This document shows positions 1 through 8,220 of a stretch of 32,929 nucleotides of DNA, one piece after another (within the stretch, counting starts at the first letter, position 1; each line of letters begins with the position of its first letter). The notes below the pieces were generated by a model. It made no database searches. It saw nothing but the letters and a program-made list of their open reading frames with translations, and was not told the origin of the DNA. Source of the DNA: a virus. The stretch lies in the IMG/VR virus record IMGVR_UViG_3300020439_000040, positions 1 through 32,929 of that record; one strand, written 5' to 3'. A program made the translations under genes and the position numbers.

Positions 1-228
1 TTGTGGCTGATCGTTGAGGAGTGGATTTTTTTTTTCACTATCATCTTGCTCTTGCTGATCATAATAATTGTAGTACCTTACAAGTGTAGCTACGTCTGAA
101 AACTTACCACTAGCGCCTTCATTATATTTTTCTAACAAAAGATCAAAGTTACCACTATCAAAAGCATCTTGGTTTTCTTCCCTAATTTTATTAAGCCTAT
201 TTTTTATATAAGGATTTCCGTTTGCCAT
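1..228 (-). CDS. Partial gene: N-terminus of a phage protein, cut by window edge
   Basis: An ATG at 226-228 opens a frame that stays open to base 1, giving 76 codons of a protein whose C-terminus lies outside the window. It starts three bases after the stop of the 723-residue gene, so it belongs to the same transcript. The visible part is charged and hydrophilic, rich in Asn, Asp, Gln and Tyr (for example YYNYYDQQEQDD), with no signal peptide or membrane segment. Its first five residues (MANGN) are the same as those of the upstream 723-residue protein. I do not recognise the family. Position after a likely internal virion protein suggests another virion-internal or ejection protein, but this rests on context only. 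Confidence 0.6.
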   Translation of the reverse strand, partial: MANGNPYIKNRLNKIREENQDAFDSGNFDLLLEKYNEGASGKFSDVATLVRYYNYYDQQEQDDSEKKNPLLNDQPQ

Positions 229-231
229 AAC

Positions 232-2403
232 CTAGTTCTTTTTACCTGAAATTTGTTGCAATCGTTGCATTGTTAAATAAAAAGCATGTGTGTTGCTAAT
301 ATTTGCTTGATTCGCATAACCTTGAAACATTTGCTGTAATCCTTCAGATTTTTTTGACATTAACTTAATGAGTTGTGGTATTTGTCCATCAGGAATTAGA
401 TCTGTAGGTAATTGTTGTGTTTCTTTTGTGGTATCTGTATCTGCTATATTAGTTGATGTTTGCGCTCCTTCTTGGGTGAAAGTATCAGCTCTTCCTGATG
501 CTTTTGTAACACCTTGAACTGTGTTACCTATAAGTCTAACACCAATAGGTCTTTTGGGCCAATGTTTCTCTAGTTCTCTAGGGTTTGAAGCTTCGTCAGG
601 ATTGTCTGGCATTTCGTATTTTGTATTCTCAACCCTTTCATATGTAAAAGCAACACCATTTATACCTGTTAATTGTCTACCTGAACCACCAGAATTTTTA
701 ACTGCTGTAATACCTAATTCAGATAAATCAGATGAAGTCATGTCTACCCCTATACCAAAAGAAGCCATAGCTATGTGTCCACGTTCTATGTTATCTCGCA
801 TCTCATCCTCATCTGTTGTTGGAAGTCCATTTTTACCCCCAAAACCTGTTGATCTAACATTACCATTTATATATAAATCAGAATTATCGGCTTCAAAATT
901 ACCTAAATTATATTCTTGCTCTATTACTTCGCCAGCTTCGTTTACACCTTTCTTCATACCAAATAGAGCTTGATTTACGGCAGGTGGATATTTAATGTTA
1001 GCCGCTTCTTGATTAAAAGCATTATCGTATTGTTCTCTTGCTTCTTTCGCATTCATACTATTTACAGAAAGTCCAGCAAAACTTATATCGTTAAAACCAA
1101 ATGATTTTTGGTTTGTTCTTCCTGTTGTATTATTAAAAACAGAAACTTGATCTTTTTCCGTGTTGAAAGTTTGGGTTAAATTTCCTGTCATGGTTACACC
1201 ATATTCTGTTCTCGCAGGCGCAGGTGAAGGTGTTTGTTTTCTAAATTTAGTGAGGTTTTCTTCAGTTTTTTGTCCGAAAGCACCTAAAACAGCATTTTTA
1301 AAATCTGCTCTTGCATTTTTTCTTGCATCTTCACCTAATTCCAGTGTACCATCTTCATTTATAAATATTCTATTTGTGTCTTCTACAAACTTATTAGTCT
1401 TCTTGTCAATATACCCTCTTTTACCTGTTGGATTTCCATCCTTCATTTCTATCATTCCAAACTTAACACCCATTTTTGAAGCATAATCTATGACTTTTTG
1501 TTTATCATTCGAAAAATTATCTAAATACGACTCCAAAGATTTGTCAAAATCATCAGACTGTTCTGTAATGTGTCTTGTAAAAAGCCCCATATCAGCTAAA
1601 ACTTGATCCGACCTATACCTTTCGCCTCCTATCTCAAAAGTTTTTTTTCTTTCAGCATATGTTTTTCTAAACTTTTCTATATCAGCGACAGCGTCAAACT
1701 TGTTTACTTCTTGTATTTTGTTTACAGCTGATTGTTTGTAGTTCGATATAATCTGAACTTCTTCCTCATCCCCACCATAAGGATTTATATCTATACCACT
1801 TGATATAAGTTTGAAGTTACCGTTTTCGTCAACATTAATGTTATAAGAAAGATTTTTATTAACTGTAGCTCCAACAGACTGTAAAAAAGCCTCTTTTGTT
1901 ACATCAGAAAGCTGATCATTTTTTTCATACTCCTCAAGAGTTTTATTTACTAAATTTATTTGACCTGACCATATTTTTGAATTATTAACAAGATTATTTT
2001 TGAATTTATTAAAATCATTTATAGTGTACTTTCTTGTTTTTATCTTACCGTTTCTTGTAGTATATGGCACATCTTGACCAATCATATTTTTTCGATCAAA
2101 CAATTGTTCCTTAGCCGAATAAGCTAAATTACGTGTAGCATTATCAATGTCACTTATTCCAGTATTTTCAAAATCTTGTGATTCTTGAGCTTCTTTGGTA
2201 TATTTATCTAGTCTTTCTTCGGCTTTCATTGCTAAATCAATAGCTTCATCAAAACCTTTTTCTAAACCTCTACCTATTTCACCAAAATCTTCAGTAATAG
2301 CAGCAGGTGGACCATAATCATAAGATCCCCCAGAAAGATAAGGATTTCTTCTAGTCCTCCCTCTATCAAACGCATTTGGTAATCTTCTATTTCCGTTTGC
2401 CAT
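232..2403 (-). CDS. Large hydrophilic protein, probable internal virion/ejection protein
   Basis: A 723-residue hydrophilic protein with no signal peptide or membrane segment. It opens with an Arg/Pro/Tyr-rich stretch, followed by Lys/Glu/Asn-rich sequence with coiled-coil character (about residues 40-260). The C-terminal third is rich in Thr, Gln and Asn and ends in a Gln-rich helical tail. Near residue 390 there is a short proline-rich segment (TPSPAPA). In podoviruses, long soluble proteins after the tail-nozzle gene are commonly internal virion or ejected cargo proteins. That is the best reading here and rests on position, length and composition rather than a recognised domain. The gene follows the 182-residue gene by 17 bases. 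Confidence 0.6.
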   Translation of the reverse strand: MANGNRRLPNAFDRGRTRRNPYLSGGSYDYGPPAAITEDFGEIGRGLEKGFDEAIDLAMKAEERLDKYTKEAQESQDFENTGISDIDNATRNLAYSAKEQLFDRKNMIGQDVPYTTRNGKIKTRKYTINDFNKFKNNLVNNSKIWSGQINLVNKTLEEYEKNDQLSDVTKEAFLQSVGATVNKNLSYNINVDENGNFKLISSGIDINPYGGDEEEVQIISNYKQSAVNKIQEVNKFDAVADIEKFRKTYAERKKTFEIGGERYRSDQVLADMGLFTRHITEQSDDFDKSLESYLDNFSNDKQKVIDYASKMGVKFGMIEMKDGNPTGKRGYIDKKTNKFVEDTNRIFINEDGTLELGEDARKNARADFKNAVLGAFGQKTEENLTKFRKQTPSPAPARTEYGVTMTGNLTQTFNTEKDQVSVFNNTTGRTNQKSFGFNDISFAGLSVNSMNAKEAREQYDNAFNQEAANIKYPPAVNQALFGMKKGVNEAGEVIEQEYNLGNFEADNSDLYINGNVRSTGFGGKNGLPTTDEDEMRDNIERGHIAMASFGIGVDMTSSDLSELGITAVKNSGGSGRQLTGINGVAFTYERVENTKYEMPDNPDEASNPRELEKHWPKRPIGVRLIGNTVQGVTKASGRADTFTQEGAQTSTNIADTDTTKETQQLPTDLIPDGQIPQLIKLMSKKSEGLQQMFQGYANQANISNTHAFYLTMQRLQQISGKKN

Positions 2404-2420
2404 ATTATCTATATCGCCTT

Positions 2421-2969
2421 CTAATAATCGAACCCATCTAACCCAGCACTAATGGCGCCTTGTTTTAATTCCATGTTTCTAGCTGATACGATAGCACCAC
2501 CCATATCACCAATACCACTAAATATTTGATTTTTTGATGCAGCAAATTGACCACCAGCTTGCGCTAATTGACCTCTATATCTTGCTTCACCGACACCATA
2601 TATATTTGCTTGTTCTTCAGCTATCAATCTGTTTTTAGAGTCCATTTTTTCATCCATATCAGCGCCTATTCGTCTAAAAGCATCAACTGCTGACTCATTT
2701 AATGTACCTATACCTCCAACTATAGCTCTTGTACCAGCCCCTCGTAAAGCCTCTGTTTGGTCTTTTAATCTTTTTTCTATTTGTTCCACTTGCATTTCTT
2801 GAGCCTCTGTACTTACTTGTAAAGCTTCAAAAGCATTGAGAGGTAAAGCTTGAGCTTCTAATCTTTTCATTTTTTCTCTAGCTGCCTTTGCGTTGACTAT
2901 ACCGTCTATGGTTTTGTACAACCCTCCTGCAATCTGAGTACCCATGGCTATTGCTGTAAATGGATCCAT
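2421..2969 (-). CDS. Small internal virion (ejection-type) protein
   Basis: A 182-residue Ala/Gly/Gln-rich, mostly helical protein. It begins with an amphipathic segment (MDPFTAIAMGTQIAGGLYKTI) of the kind seen at the start of small podoviral internal virion proteins. Residues about 30-75 are charged and coiled-coil-like, and the C-terminal half repeats Ala-, Gly- and Gln-rich helical motifs (AQAGGQFAASKNQIFSG). Proteins of this length and composition lie near the tail-nozzle and internal protein genes in T7-like and marine podoviruses, where they are packaged in the virion and take part in DNA ejection. The assignment is by composition and position. A TATATTTG box sits 18 bases upstream of the start. 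Confidence 0.55.
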   Translation of the reverse strand: MDPFTAIAMGTQIAGGLYKTIDGIVNAKAAREKMKRLEAQALPLNAFEALQVSTEAQEMQVEQIEKRLKDQTEALRGAGTRAIVGGIGTLNESAVDAFRRIGADMDEKMDSKNRLIAEEQANIYGVGEARYRGQLAQAGGQFAASKNQIFSGIGDMGGAIVSARNMELKQGAISAGLDGFDY

Positions 2970-2986
2970 ATTAAATAGTTTTTATG

Positions 2987-2994
2987 CAAATATA
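2987..2994 (-). promoter_or_regulatory. Candidate Bacteroidota -7 promoter box (TATATTTG)
   Basis: The minus strand reads TATATTTG, a full match to the Bacteroidota -7 consensus TAnnTTTG, in the gap before the 182-residue gene. I do not see a clear -33 TTTG at the expected spacing. The call rests on the -7 box and on the same motif recurring in other gaps of this window. Confidence 0.4.
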
Positions 2995-3000
2995 CAAATT

Positions 3001-3744
3001 TTAAAGGTTACTCTTTGTAACTTCACTGTCTACACCATAAAGCTCAACAGGAGATGTACTATTGTTAGTAAGCTTAATTTTAGCGTGATAACCTCTTACT
3101 CCTTCAGACTCTGCAGTTTGATTTTTTGCAAACAATATAAAATTACTTGTAGTTGCTGCAGTCGAACCATCATGAGTTATAACATCACCAGATATAGAAT
3201 TAATTACGCCTAGTAAAGAAGGTGTACCTATTGAGCTTCCTGACACTGTAGCTTGATATAAATTATCACCAACAGAGACTATGCCTGATTCTAGCCCTGT
3301 TACGGTTACTGTTGATGTTGTAGATGAGGCACAAGTTCCTACACCTTGAACACTTAGTTTTTTATAGTCTACTGAAGTGTTGTCATTTCTTACATATCCA
3401 TAATACATTCCTTCTTTTTTCTGAAATGAATCTTTGTTTACAAAACCCTTTTCATTTTCTGTCTCAATCGTAGCGTCCCAATTATTACTGTCTCCTTCGG
3501 TTTTCAAAGCTCTATACATTTTGATATCCGATGGGCTTTCGTTAGCCGCAAATTCAATTACACTATTATAATCTACACCATAATAATTGTTTCTCTGATT
3601 TTCTACAATATGATGGATATATAATTGTCCATCTTTAAAAGTAAAAAAAGAATCATTTAAGTTCTCAATCCAATCTGGTATAAAACTATGAAACGTTGGA
3701 AAGCCTTTTGCTGATTCACTATATGATATTGTATTTTCTGCCAT
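3001..3744 (-). CDS. Tail-nozzle/stabilisation-associated structural protein
   Basis: A 247-residue protein starting MAENTISYSESAKGFPTFHS and continuing with PDWIENLNDSFFTFKDGQLY. From memory, this signature recurs in structural proteins of crAss-like and other Bacteroidota podoviruses, where it accompanies or forms part of the large nozzle/stabilisation protein. The first 130 residues carry the signature. The rest is Thr/Ser-rich beta sequence with a small domain around residues 130-205 (VTVTGLESGIVSVGDNLY) and a C-terminal strand-rich end. Its start overlaps the stop of the 387-residue gene by one base (TAATG), implying translational coupling. It is likely a virion protein of the tail or nozzle. 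The exact position in the particle is unknown. Confidence 0.6.
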   Translation of the reverse strand: MAENTISYSESAKGFPTFHSFIPDWIENLNDSFFTFKDGQLYIHHIVENQRNNYYGVDYNSVIEFAANESPSDIKMYRALKTEGDSNNWDATIETENEKGFVNKDSFQKKEGMYYGYVRNDNTSVDYKKLSVQGVGTCASSTTSTVTVTGLESGIVSVGDNLYQATVSGSSIGTPSLLGVINSISGDVITHDGSTAATTSNFILFAKNQTAESEGVRGYHAKIKLTNNSTSPVELYGVDSEVTKSNL

Positions 3745-4907
3745 TATTCTGGATTTACTGTTACTGTTGCTGATCCAAACGCATTACTAGAAGCTTTTAT
3801 TGGATCTATTTCTATTTTATATGTCCCTCGATCTAAATTTACAACTTTTGATTGTACAACATCACTACCAGTACCACCATATCTTGAAGCTTTGTTTTCT
3901 ACGTAAGGAATTACACCTGTTTGCAAGGGAAACTCTATAACAGTTTGTTTCGTTAGGCCTACTGTTTTTAAAACCCTAGCCGCTGCATTTATGTAATTAC
4001 CAGTTGTTAATTGTAAGGTAAATTTAACCTCTACTGACCCACCCCCTGTTACCTGAAAGACTTTTGTAACTGGTATATCGAAGCCAGGAGTATGCGATAA
4101 AGACGCGTTTGATCCTGTAATTACAGCAGCTTTTGTTGGTTCAACTCCATATGTGCTTCCTGATGAGCTGATGTCACAACATTCAGTACAACTAGCAAAT
4201 TTATCTGATGCTGCATTAAATACAATTTCGTTTGCTGGTCTTGGACTGACAATAGACATTATTTCCCAACAACAAGTGCTATTTGCTGTTTTTACAACAT
4301 CTCCTACATTAAATTGAGTGACTGACCTTAAAAACCTATCATCTGAATCATAACATCCTGTAGCCAAATAGTGATATTTGTTAATGTCAATATCGCTAAA
4401 ACCTTGTACTACCTGACCTTCTGTGACATTAATTCCTGGTCCAAAAACTGTCTGTGGTCTTGTCATACTATTTACATTCACAACACCTCCAGGATTTAAC
4501 TCCCCTTCTACTATAAGGCCATTTTCACAATTCTTGTAGTAATAGCTAACCTCCATAAAAGCTTGGTCAATTCCAGGTTGGTTTTGTAAATAAATATGTG
4601 ATATTTGATATGTTTTACACTCCCTTTCAGACACATCTCTCGTAAAACATGGGGTACAAACTGTGCTTTGATCTGGTGGCGGCTCTTCTACAACGCCTAC
4701 TGGTGCTGGAACAACTTCGACACCTACTGGAGAAGGTGTAGGGGTTATAACGGTTTCAACTTCATATTTAGGACAAGAAGACTCGTCAACATACGGAGCT
4801 ATATAATCCGCCTCTCCTGAAGTATTATTTTTTACTTCTGTAGTCGGATACCCATTAATATATTTTCGTAATTTTGTGACGACTTTTTGACCTGTCCTTA
4901 ATGACAT
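3744..4907 (-). CDS. Cysteine- and proline-rich display/adhesin protein (paralogue of 8221-9033)
   Basis: A 387-residue protein. Residues 1-40 form a short module (TGQKVVTKLRKYINGYPTTEV, then ADYIAPYVDESSC) that matches the N-terminus of the 270-residue gene at 8221-9033: TG.xVVT.LR.Y..G..T, A.YI.P, C. Next comes a proline-rich linker of about 30 residues (TPTPSPVGVEVVPAPVGVVEE). A cysteine-rich region follows (CTPC, CENG, CCWEIMSI, CTECC), and then a C-terminal beta domain. The shared N-terminus probably anchors both proteins to the same virion site, with the linker projecting a variable head. The CxxC/CC pattern looks like disulfide- or metal-stabilised beta domains of fibre tips. It directly follows the epimerase gene, and its linker is a candidate substrate of the nearby prolyl hydroxylase; that is inference. 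Confidence 0.65.
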   Translation of the reverse strand: MSLRTGQKVVTKLRKYINGYPTTEVKNNTSGEADYIAPYVDESSCPKYEVETVITPTPSPVGVEVVPAPVGVVEEPPPDQSTVCTPCFTRDVSERECKTYQISHIYLQNQPGIDQAFMEVSYYYKNCENGLIVEGELNPGGVVNVNSMTRPQTVFGPGINVTEGQVVQGFSDIDINKYHYLATGCYDSDDRFLRSVTQFNVGDVVKTANSTCCWEIMSIVSPRPANEIVFNAASDKFASCTECCDISSSGSTYGVEPTKAAVITGSNASLSHTPGFDIPVTKVFQVTGGGSVEVKFTLQLTTGNYINAAARVLKTVGLTKQTVIEFPLQTGVIPYVENKASRYGGTGSDVVQSKVVNLDRGTYKIEIDPIKASSNAFGSATVTVNPE

Positions 4908-4921
4908 CGTTTACTTTTTTA

Positions 4922-4929
4922 CAAAGATA
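4922..4929 (-). promoter_or_regulatory. Candidate Bacteroidota -7 promoter box (TATCTTTG)
   Basis: The minus strand reads TATCTTTG, matching TAnnTTTG, 15 bases before the start of the 387-residue gene, in the short gap after the epimerase gene. No convincing -33 element is visible. It could give separate transcription of the display protein and the internal virion genes beyond it. Confidence 0.4.
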
Positions 4930-4934
4930 CTAAA

Positions 4935-5900
4935 TTAAGAAACCTGCTTTTTTATCCATTCATAGGTTGGTTTCAGTCCTTCCATTAAAGTGTATTTTGG
5001 TTTCCACTTCAAAAGCTTATAAATCAATTTGTTATGAGAATTTCTACCTCTGACCCCTAAAGGTCCATCTATATGCTTGACTTTCAAATCTTTACCAGAT
5101 ATTTTTATAACTGCATAAGCTAATCCGTTGATAGTTACCATTTGTTCTGATCCTATATTTATCGGACCACAAAAATTATCTTGTCTCATAAACTTAATCG
5201 TTGCATCTACACAATCCTCTATATACAAAAAAGATCTTGTTTGTTTTCCATCACCCCAAATTTCTATTTCATTATCCCCCTCTATCGCTTTTCTACATAA
5301 AGCTGCAGGAGCTTTCTCTTTTCCATCATTAAAAGCACCATATGGTCCATAAACATTATGATAACGAGCTATTCTGATTGTTATATTTTTATTACGCTTT
5401 GCAGCTAAATACAACCTTTCACTAATTAATTTTTCCCAACCATACTCTGAATCTGGATTGGCTGGGTATGCCGTTGATTCTTCTGTAGTGTTTTTGTTTG
5501 GATTGGTTTGATTTTGTTGAGGATAAATACAAGCTGAACTTGAATAAAAAAATCTTTTACATCTACTATTTAAATTGTCAATGATATTACAATTAATACG
5601 TAAAGAGTTAATCATTATGTCTGAATCATTTTCTCCTGTAAATATATATCCAGCTCCACCCATATCTGCAGCTAAATTATAAACCTCATCCCATTCTTCT
5701 CCTGCAAAAGCAACATCCACATCATAAGAGTGACGTAAATCTAAACTTACATAATGATCACATATATCTTCTTTTTTAAAAAAAGACGGCTCTTCTTTTA
5801 TGTCTGCTACCCTAACCCAGTTTCCTTCTGATTTTAATCTTTTTGCAAGGTGTCCTCCAATAAATCCTCCACCCCCAAGCACTAATATGTTTTTACTCAT
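4935..5900 (-). CDS. GDP-mannose 3,5-epimerase homologue (GDP-L-galactose forming), SDR superfamily
   Basis: A 321-residue extended short-chain dehydrogenase/epimerase. The Rossmann motif GGGGFIG lies at residues 9-15. The signature stretches of plant GDP-mannose 3,5-epimerase are present in order: NLAADMGGAGYI (75-86), SSACIYP (121-127, Cys124), YGWEK (153-157, Tyr/Lys pair), KEKAPAALCRKA (194-205, Lys196), WGDGKQTRSF (215-224) and GVRGRNS (282-288). In the plant enzyme the equivalent Cys, Tyr, Lys and second Lys are catalytic. The reaction would be GDP-D-mannose to GDP-L-galactose (or GDP-L-gulose), with internal NAD+ cycling. I place the start at 5900 rather than at the in-frame ATG at 5969, because the fold begins here and the ATG then overlaps the preceding stop by 8 bases (ATGAGTAA), a typical coupling arrangement. 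It probably feeds the adjacent glycosyltransferase. Confidence 0.85.
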   Translation of the reverse strand: MSKNILVLGGGGFIGGHLAKRLKSEGNWVRVADIKEEPSFFKKEDICDHYVSLDLRHSYDVDVAFAGEEWDEVYNLAADMGGAGYIFTGENDSDIMINSLRINCNIIDNLNSRCKRFFYSSSACIYPQQNQTNPNKNTTEESTAYPANPDSEYGWEKLISERLYLAAKRNKNITIRIARYHNVYGPYGAFNDGKEKAPAALCRKAIEGDNEIEIWGDGKQTRSFLYIEDCVDATIKFMRQDNFCGPINIGSEQMVTINGLAYAVIKISGKDLKVKHIDGPLGVRGRNSHNKLIYKLLKWKPKYTLMEGLKPTYEWIKKQVS

Positions 5901-6972
5901 TTCTCCAATGTATATCGTATAAATTACACCATTGATATTGCTCTTGATTCCAAGGTAATATCGTATCATCTAATTTAGGTAATTTAAAATTAATTCCTTC
6001 TCTACTAAAATCTTTTTTACCAGAAAAACCTCTCATAATATGAATTGCATCAGAAAATGTACTCCATTTTGTGCCTAAAAAAATATCTGCTTCTGCTGGT
6101 ATGATATGGTCTAAAGCTAAAGCTTCATATTGGTCTAAAAAATTATAAAAAGTTTCTCTAAAATATATTTTATAATCAGGCGTCAAAGAATTAAAAACAC
6201 TTTTATTAACCTCATCAGTTGCTATGTATAAATTAGACCCTTTAGGTATTCTTCCATCCAACATCTGTTTTAAATTTTGTATTAAATCTATTGTATCAGA
6301 TGTATGTGTGTTATTAAAATCTCCTGATCTAAAATGTATAGCGTTAAAATTGCCTAAAATATTTAAAGCTTTTTTTGCTAAACCAAAATATTCTTTTTTA
6401 AACACAACACCTCTGCCAATCTTCTGTTTAATTAAATTTCTAATCTCTTTATTTGGTCCATACACATGATAATAAAAATGTGAAAATAAATTTCTTGGGA
6501 AATGTATAAATTTATCATCTACATTTAAATCGTAAACACGCCTGTTTCCACAAAAATTTTGCAAATCCTCTTTATTTTCCATATCACAAACTAAAACTTC
6601 ATCTTTTGATGGGTCTTTATTATAACCCCAATCTTGATATGGGTAATCTTGAAACAAAAAACATTTAGCTATTTTGTCTATGCCAGAAAAATAATGTGTG
6701 TTGTTTCCTAAGTTTTCATATTCTGGTACATCAAAAAAATCGACACAATCAAATTCTTTTGTAAATGCATTTTTATCTAAAATATTCCATGCATTTAAAA
6801 ATGTTGATTTATTTTCGTGTTGACTAAAAAATAAACAATATTCTTTGTAAGGTAATATTAATTTTCTTCCAGTTATAACTGAAATTGCCGCAGCTGTTTC
6901 ATAAGACATTCTTTGATTATTCCAGCCACCCCACCAAGGAGAAAAAGAAATATATTTAGTTTGCTGGCTCAT
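5893..6972 (-). CDS. O-fucosyltransferase-like glycosyltransferase
   Basis: A 359-residue protein with the three conserved blocks of the GDP-fucose O-fucosyltransferase (GT-B) superfamily. GGWNNQR (residues 15-21) corresponds to the N-terminal GGxNNQR acceptor-side motif. AIHFRSGDF (211-219) is the HxRxGD nucleotide-sugar motif. YIATDE (249-254) with FLGTKWSTFS (298-307) forms the C-terminal GDP-binding block. Members of this superfamily transfer fucose or related sugars from GDP-beta-L sugars to Ser/Thr of proteins or to glycans. There is no signal peptide or membrane anchor, so it should act in the infected cell's cytoplasm. The start overlaps the hydroxylase gene end by 17 bases and its end overlaps the epimerase start by 8, so the three are one translational unit. 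The donor is likely GDP-L-galactose from the epimerase or host GDP-L-fucose; the acceptor is unknown. Confidence 0.75.
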   Translation of the reverse strand: MSQQTKYISFSPWWGGWNNQRMSYETAAAISVITGRKLILPYKEYCLFFSQHENKSTFLNAWNILDKNAFTKEFDCVDFFDVPEYENLGNNTHYFSGIDKIAKCFLFQDYPYQDWGYNKDPSKDEVLVCDMENKEDLQNFCGNRRVYDLNVDDKFIHFPRNLFSHFYYHVYGPNKEIRNLIKQKIGRGVVFKKEYFGLAKKALNILGNFNAIHFRSGDFNNTHTSDTIDLIQNLKQMLDGRIPKGSNLYIATDEVNKSVFNSLTPDYKIYFRETFYNFLDQYEALALDHIIPAEADIFLGTKWSTFSDAIHIMRGFSGKKDFSREGINFKLPKLDDTILPWNQEQYQWCNLYDIHWRNE

Positions 6973-8200
6973 AAATCCAGTCCTTCAACTTGTAATGAAC
7001 ATAAAAATTTCTGTAGTATGTGCCTGTAAACAACTCTTCTCTTCCATGCTCACAAGTAGCAGATTCATATAACAACATTTCGCCAGGCTCTAACAATACT
7101 TTTTGCCATATACCATTATGATCTTGTATATCTAAAGGCCAATCGTCTCCATATTCTTTATTAGCACATCCACATTTCAAATCTTTATCAACCATAATAA
7201 TTCCTGAAATATGATGTGTCTCTATCCTATCTCTGTGTTTTACAAGCCCAGCTCCTCTTAAATAAGAACGTATTCCATATATAAATGTTGGTTCTAAATT
7301 AACTCCGCAAAACTGCTCATGTATTGGTCTAAGCGCTTGATGAAATGCATCTCTTTTTTCATGAACATTACCTAAATCCATAAGGGTACTAGAAACTTCA
7401 TTTGGTGATGGTATGACGCCTTTTTTATTTGGGAAATGTTCCTCTGTTTCAAAAGGCTTTACCTCCTCATACATTTCTTTTACTGTATTCCACAAATTGT
7501 CTGATAACTTAATTACCTCATAACCTCTTTCAGAAAACCTAGGTATTTGCTCATAACTACTAAATGTTTTTGAGTTCAATGGTCTAACCTTTGTTATTTT
7601 AGTTTTGTGGTGCTCCTTTGATAATTTATCGTCTAAAAAAGGATCCCAAATATTTTCTCTCCACCAAGAAGTAACAATGTATTTAGTTCCCTTTTCCACC
7701 TCTACACCCTCGTGCATCATGTCTTTTTGAAGTTCTCCATTCTTCATGTTTTCCCAGATTAAAACTGACCCTTTTTTTGCTTTTATATGTTTCTTTATGT
7801 CTGGAAAGTTTGTTCCCCCACCTTCAAAATCATCATTTAAATAAATCATGACTGTTTTAGTCCTATTGCCAGAAGCTAAACAGTGATTTGTATATGAATC
7901 ACCCTCAAAAAAATCATAATGTGGTTTGAAAAATTGCCCTGGTTCATATTTCTGACCTTGTAAATCTTCACCCATTTCTATTGGGTATCCTATAAGGTTA
8001 GCTACTTTTTCTTTAACTTCTACTACTAAAGGGTCTTCTTTAAACAAATTACAGGTGCTTGAAGTTCTAAATTCATCATTAGTAACTGATCTATCACTTC
8101 CTGTTCCTGATACACTTGAACGAACATTATGAGCGTCTATCATTTTTATTAGACTATCGCATTGCTCGTCACTTAAAAAAGATTCGATTATTTGCAACAT
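6956..8200 (-). CDS. Two-domain Fe(II)/2-oxoglutarate dioxygenase, prolyl-4-hydroxylase type
   Basis: A 414-residue protein with two dioxygenase domains. The N-terminal domain (about 1-185) is prolyl-4-hydroxylase-like: RTSSTCNL (45-52), YEPGQFFKPHYD with the iron ligands His94 and Asp96, YLNDDFEGGGTNFP (120-133), distal ligand His163 in MMHEG, and Lys173 in KGTKYIVTSWW for 2-oxoglutarate. The C-terminal domain (about 215-405) has a second set: HRD (His322, Asp324), His385 in CEHGREE, and Arg397 in YYRNFYVHY. Both look catalytically complete. Prolyl-4-hydroxylases use O2, Fe(II) and 2-oxoglutarate to form 4-hydroxyproline. Viral relatives exist, such as the chlorella virus enzyme active on proline-rich repeats. 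It lies 20 bases after a proline-rich display gene and overlaps the glycosyltransferase gene by 17 bases. The second domain's substrate cannot be read from sequence. Confidence 0.85.
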   Translation of the reverse strand: MLQIIESFLSDEQCDSLIKMIDAHNVRSSVSGTGSDRSVTNDEFRTSSTCNLFKEDPLVVEVKEKVANLIGYPIEMGEDLQGQKYEPGQFFKPHYDFFEGDSYTNHCLASGNRTKTVMIYLNDDFEGGGTNFPDIKKHIKAKKGSVLIWENMKNGELQKDMMHEGVEVEKGTKYIVTSWWRENIWDPFLDDKLSKEHHKTKITKVRPLNSKTFSSYEQIPRFSERGYEVIKLSDNLWNTVKEMYEEVKPFETEEHFPNKKGVIPSPNEVSSTLMDLGNVHEKRDAFHQALRPIHEQFCGVNLEPTFIYGIRSYLRGAGLVKHRDRIETHHISGIIMVDKDLKCGCANKEYGDDWPLDIQDHNGIWQKVLLEPGEMLLYESATCEHGREELFTGTYYRNFYVHYKLKDWIYEPAN

Positions 8201-8220
8201 TTTATTAAATTTAAATTCAT

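Noticed and set aside
521-1486. Plus-strand frames opposite the 723-residue gene
   Set aside because: No start context, no recognisable protein, and they overlap a long well-formed gene in an otherwise single-strand operon.
5901-5969. Longer start of the epimerase gene
   Set aside because: It would add 23 residues before the Rossmann fold and a 77-base overlap with the glycosyltransferase gene. The ATG at 5900 gives the normal N-terminus and an 8-base coupling overlap.
4935-8200. Enzyme cluster as host sugar-metabolism genes picked up by chance
   Set aside because: The genes are coupled to each other by overlaps, match the neighbours' AT-rich style and lie inside the structural operon. An anti-host or surface-polysaccharide role remains possible, but random cargo is unlikely.
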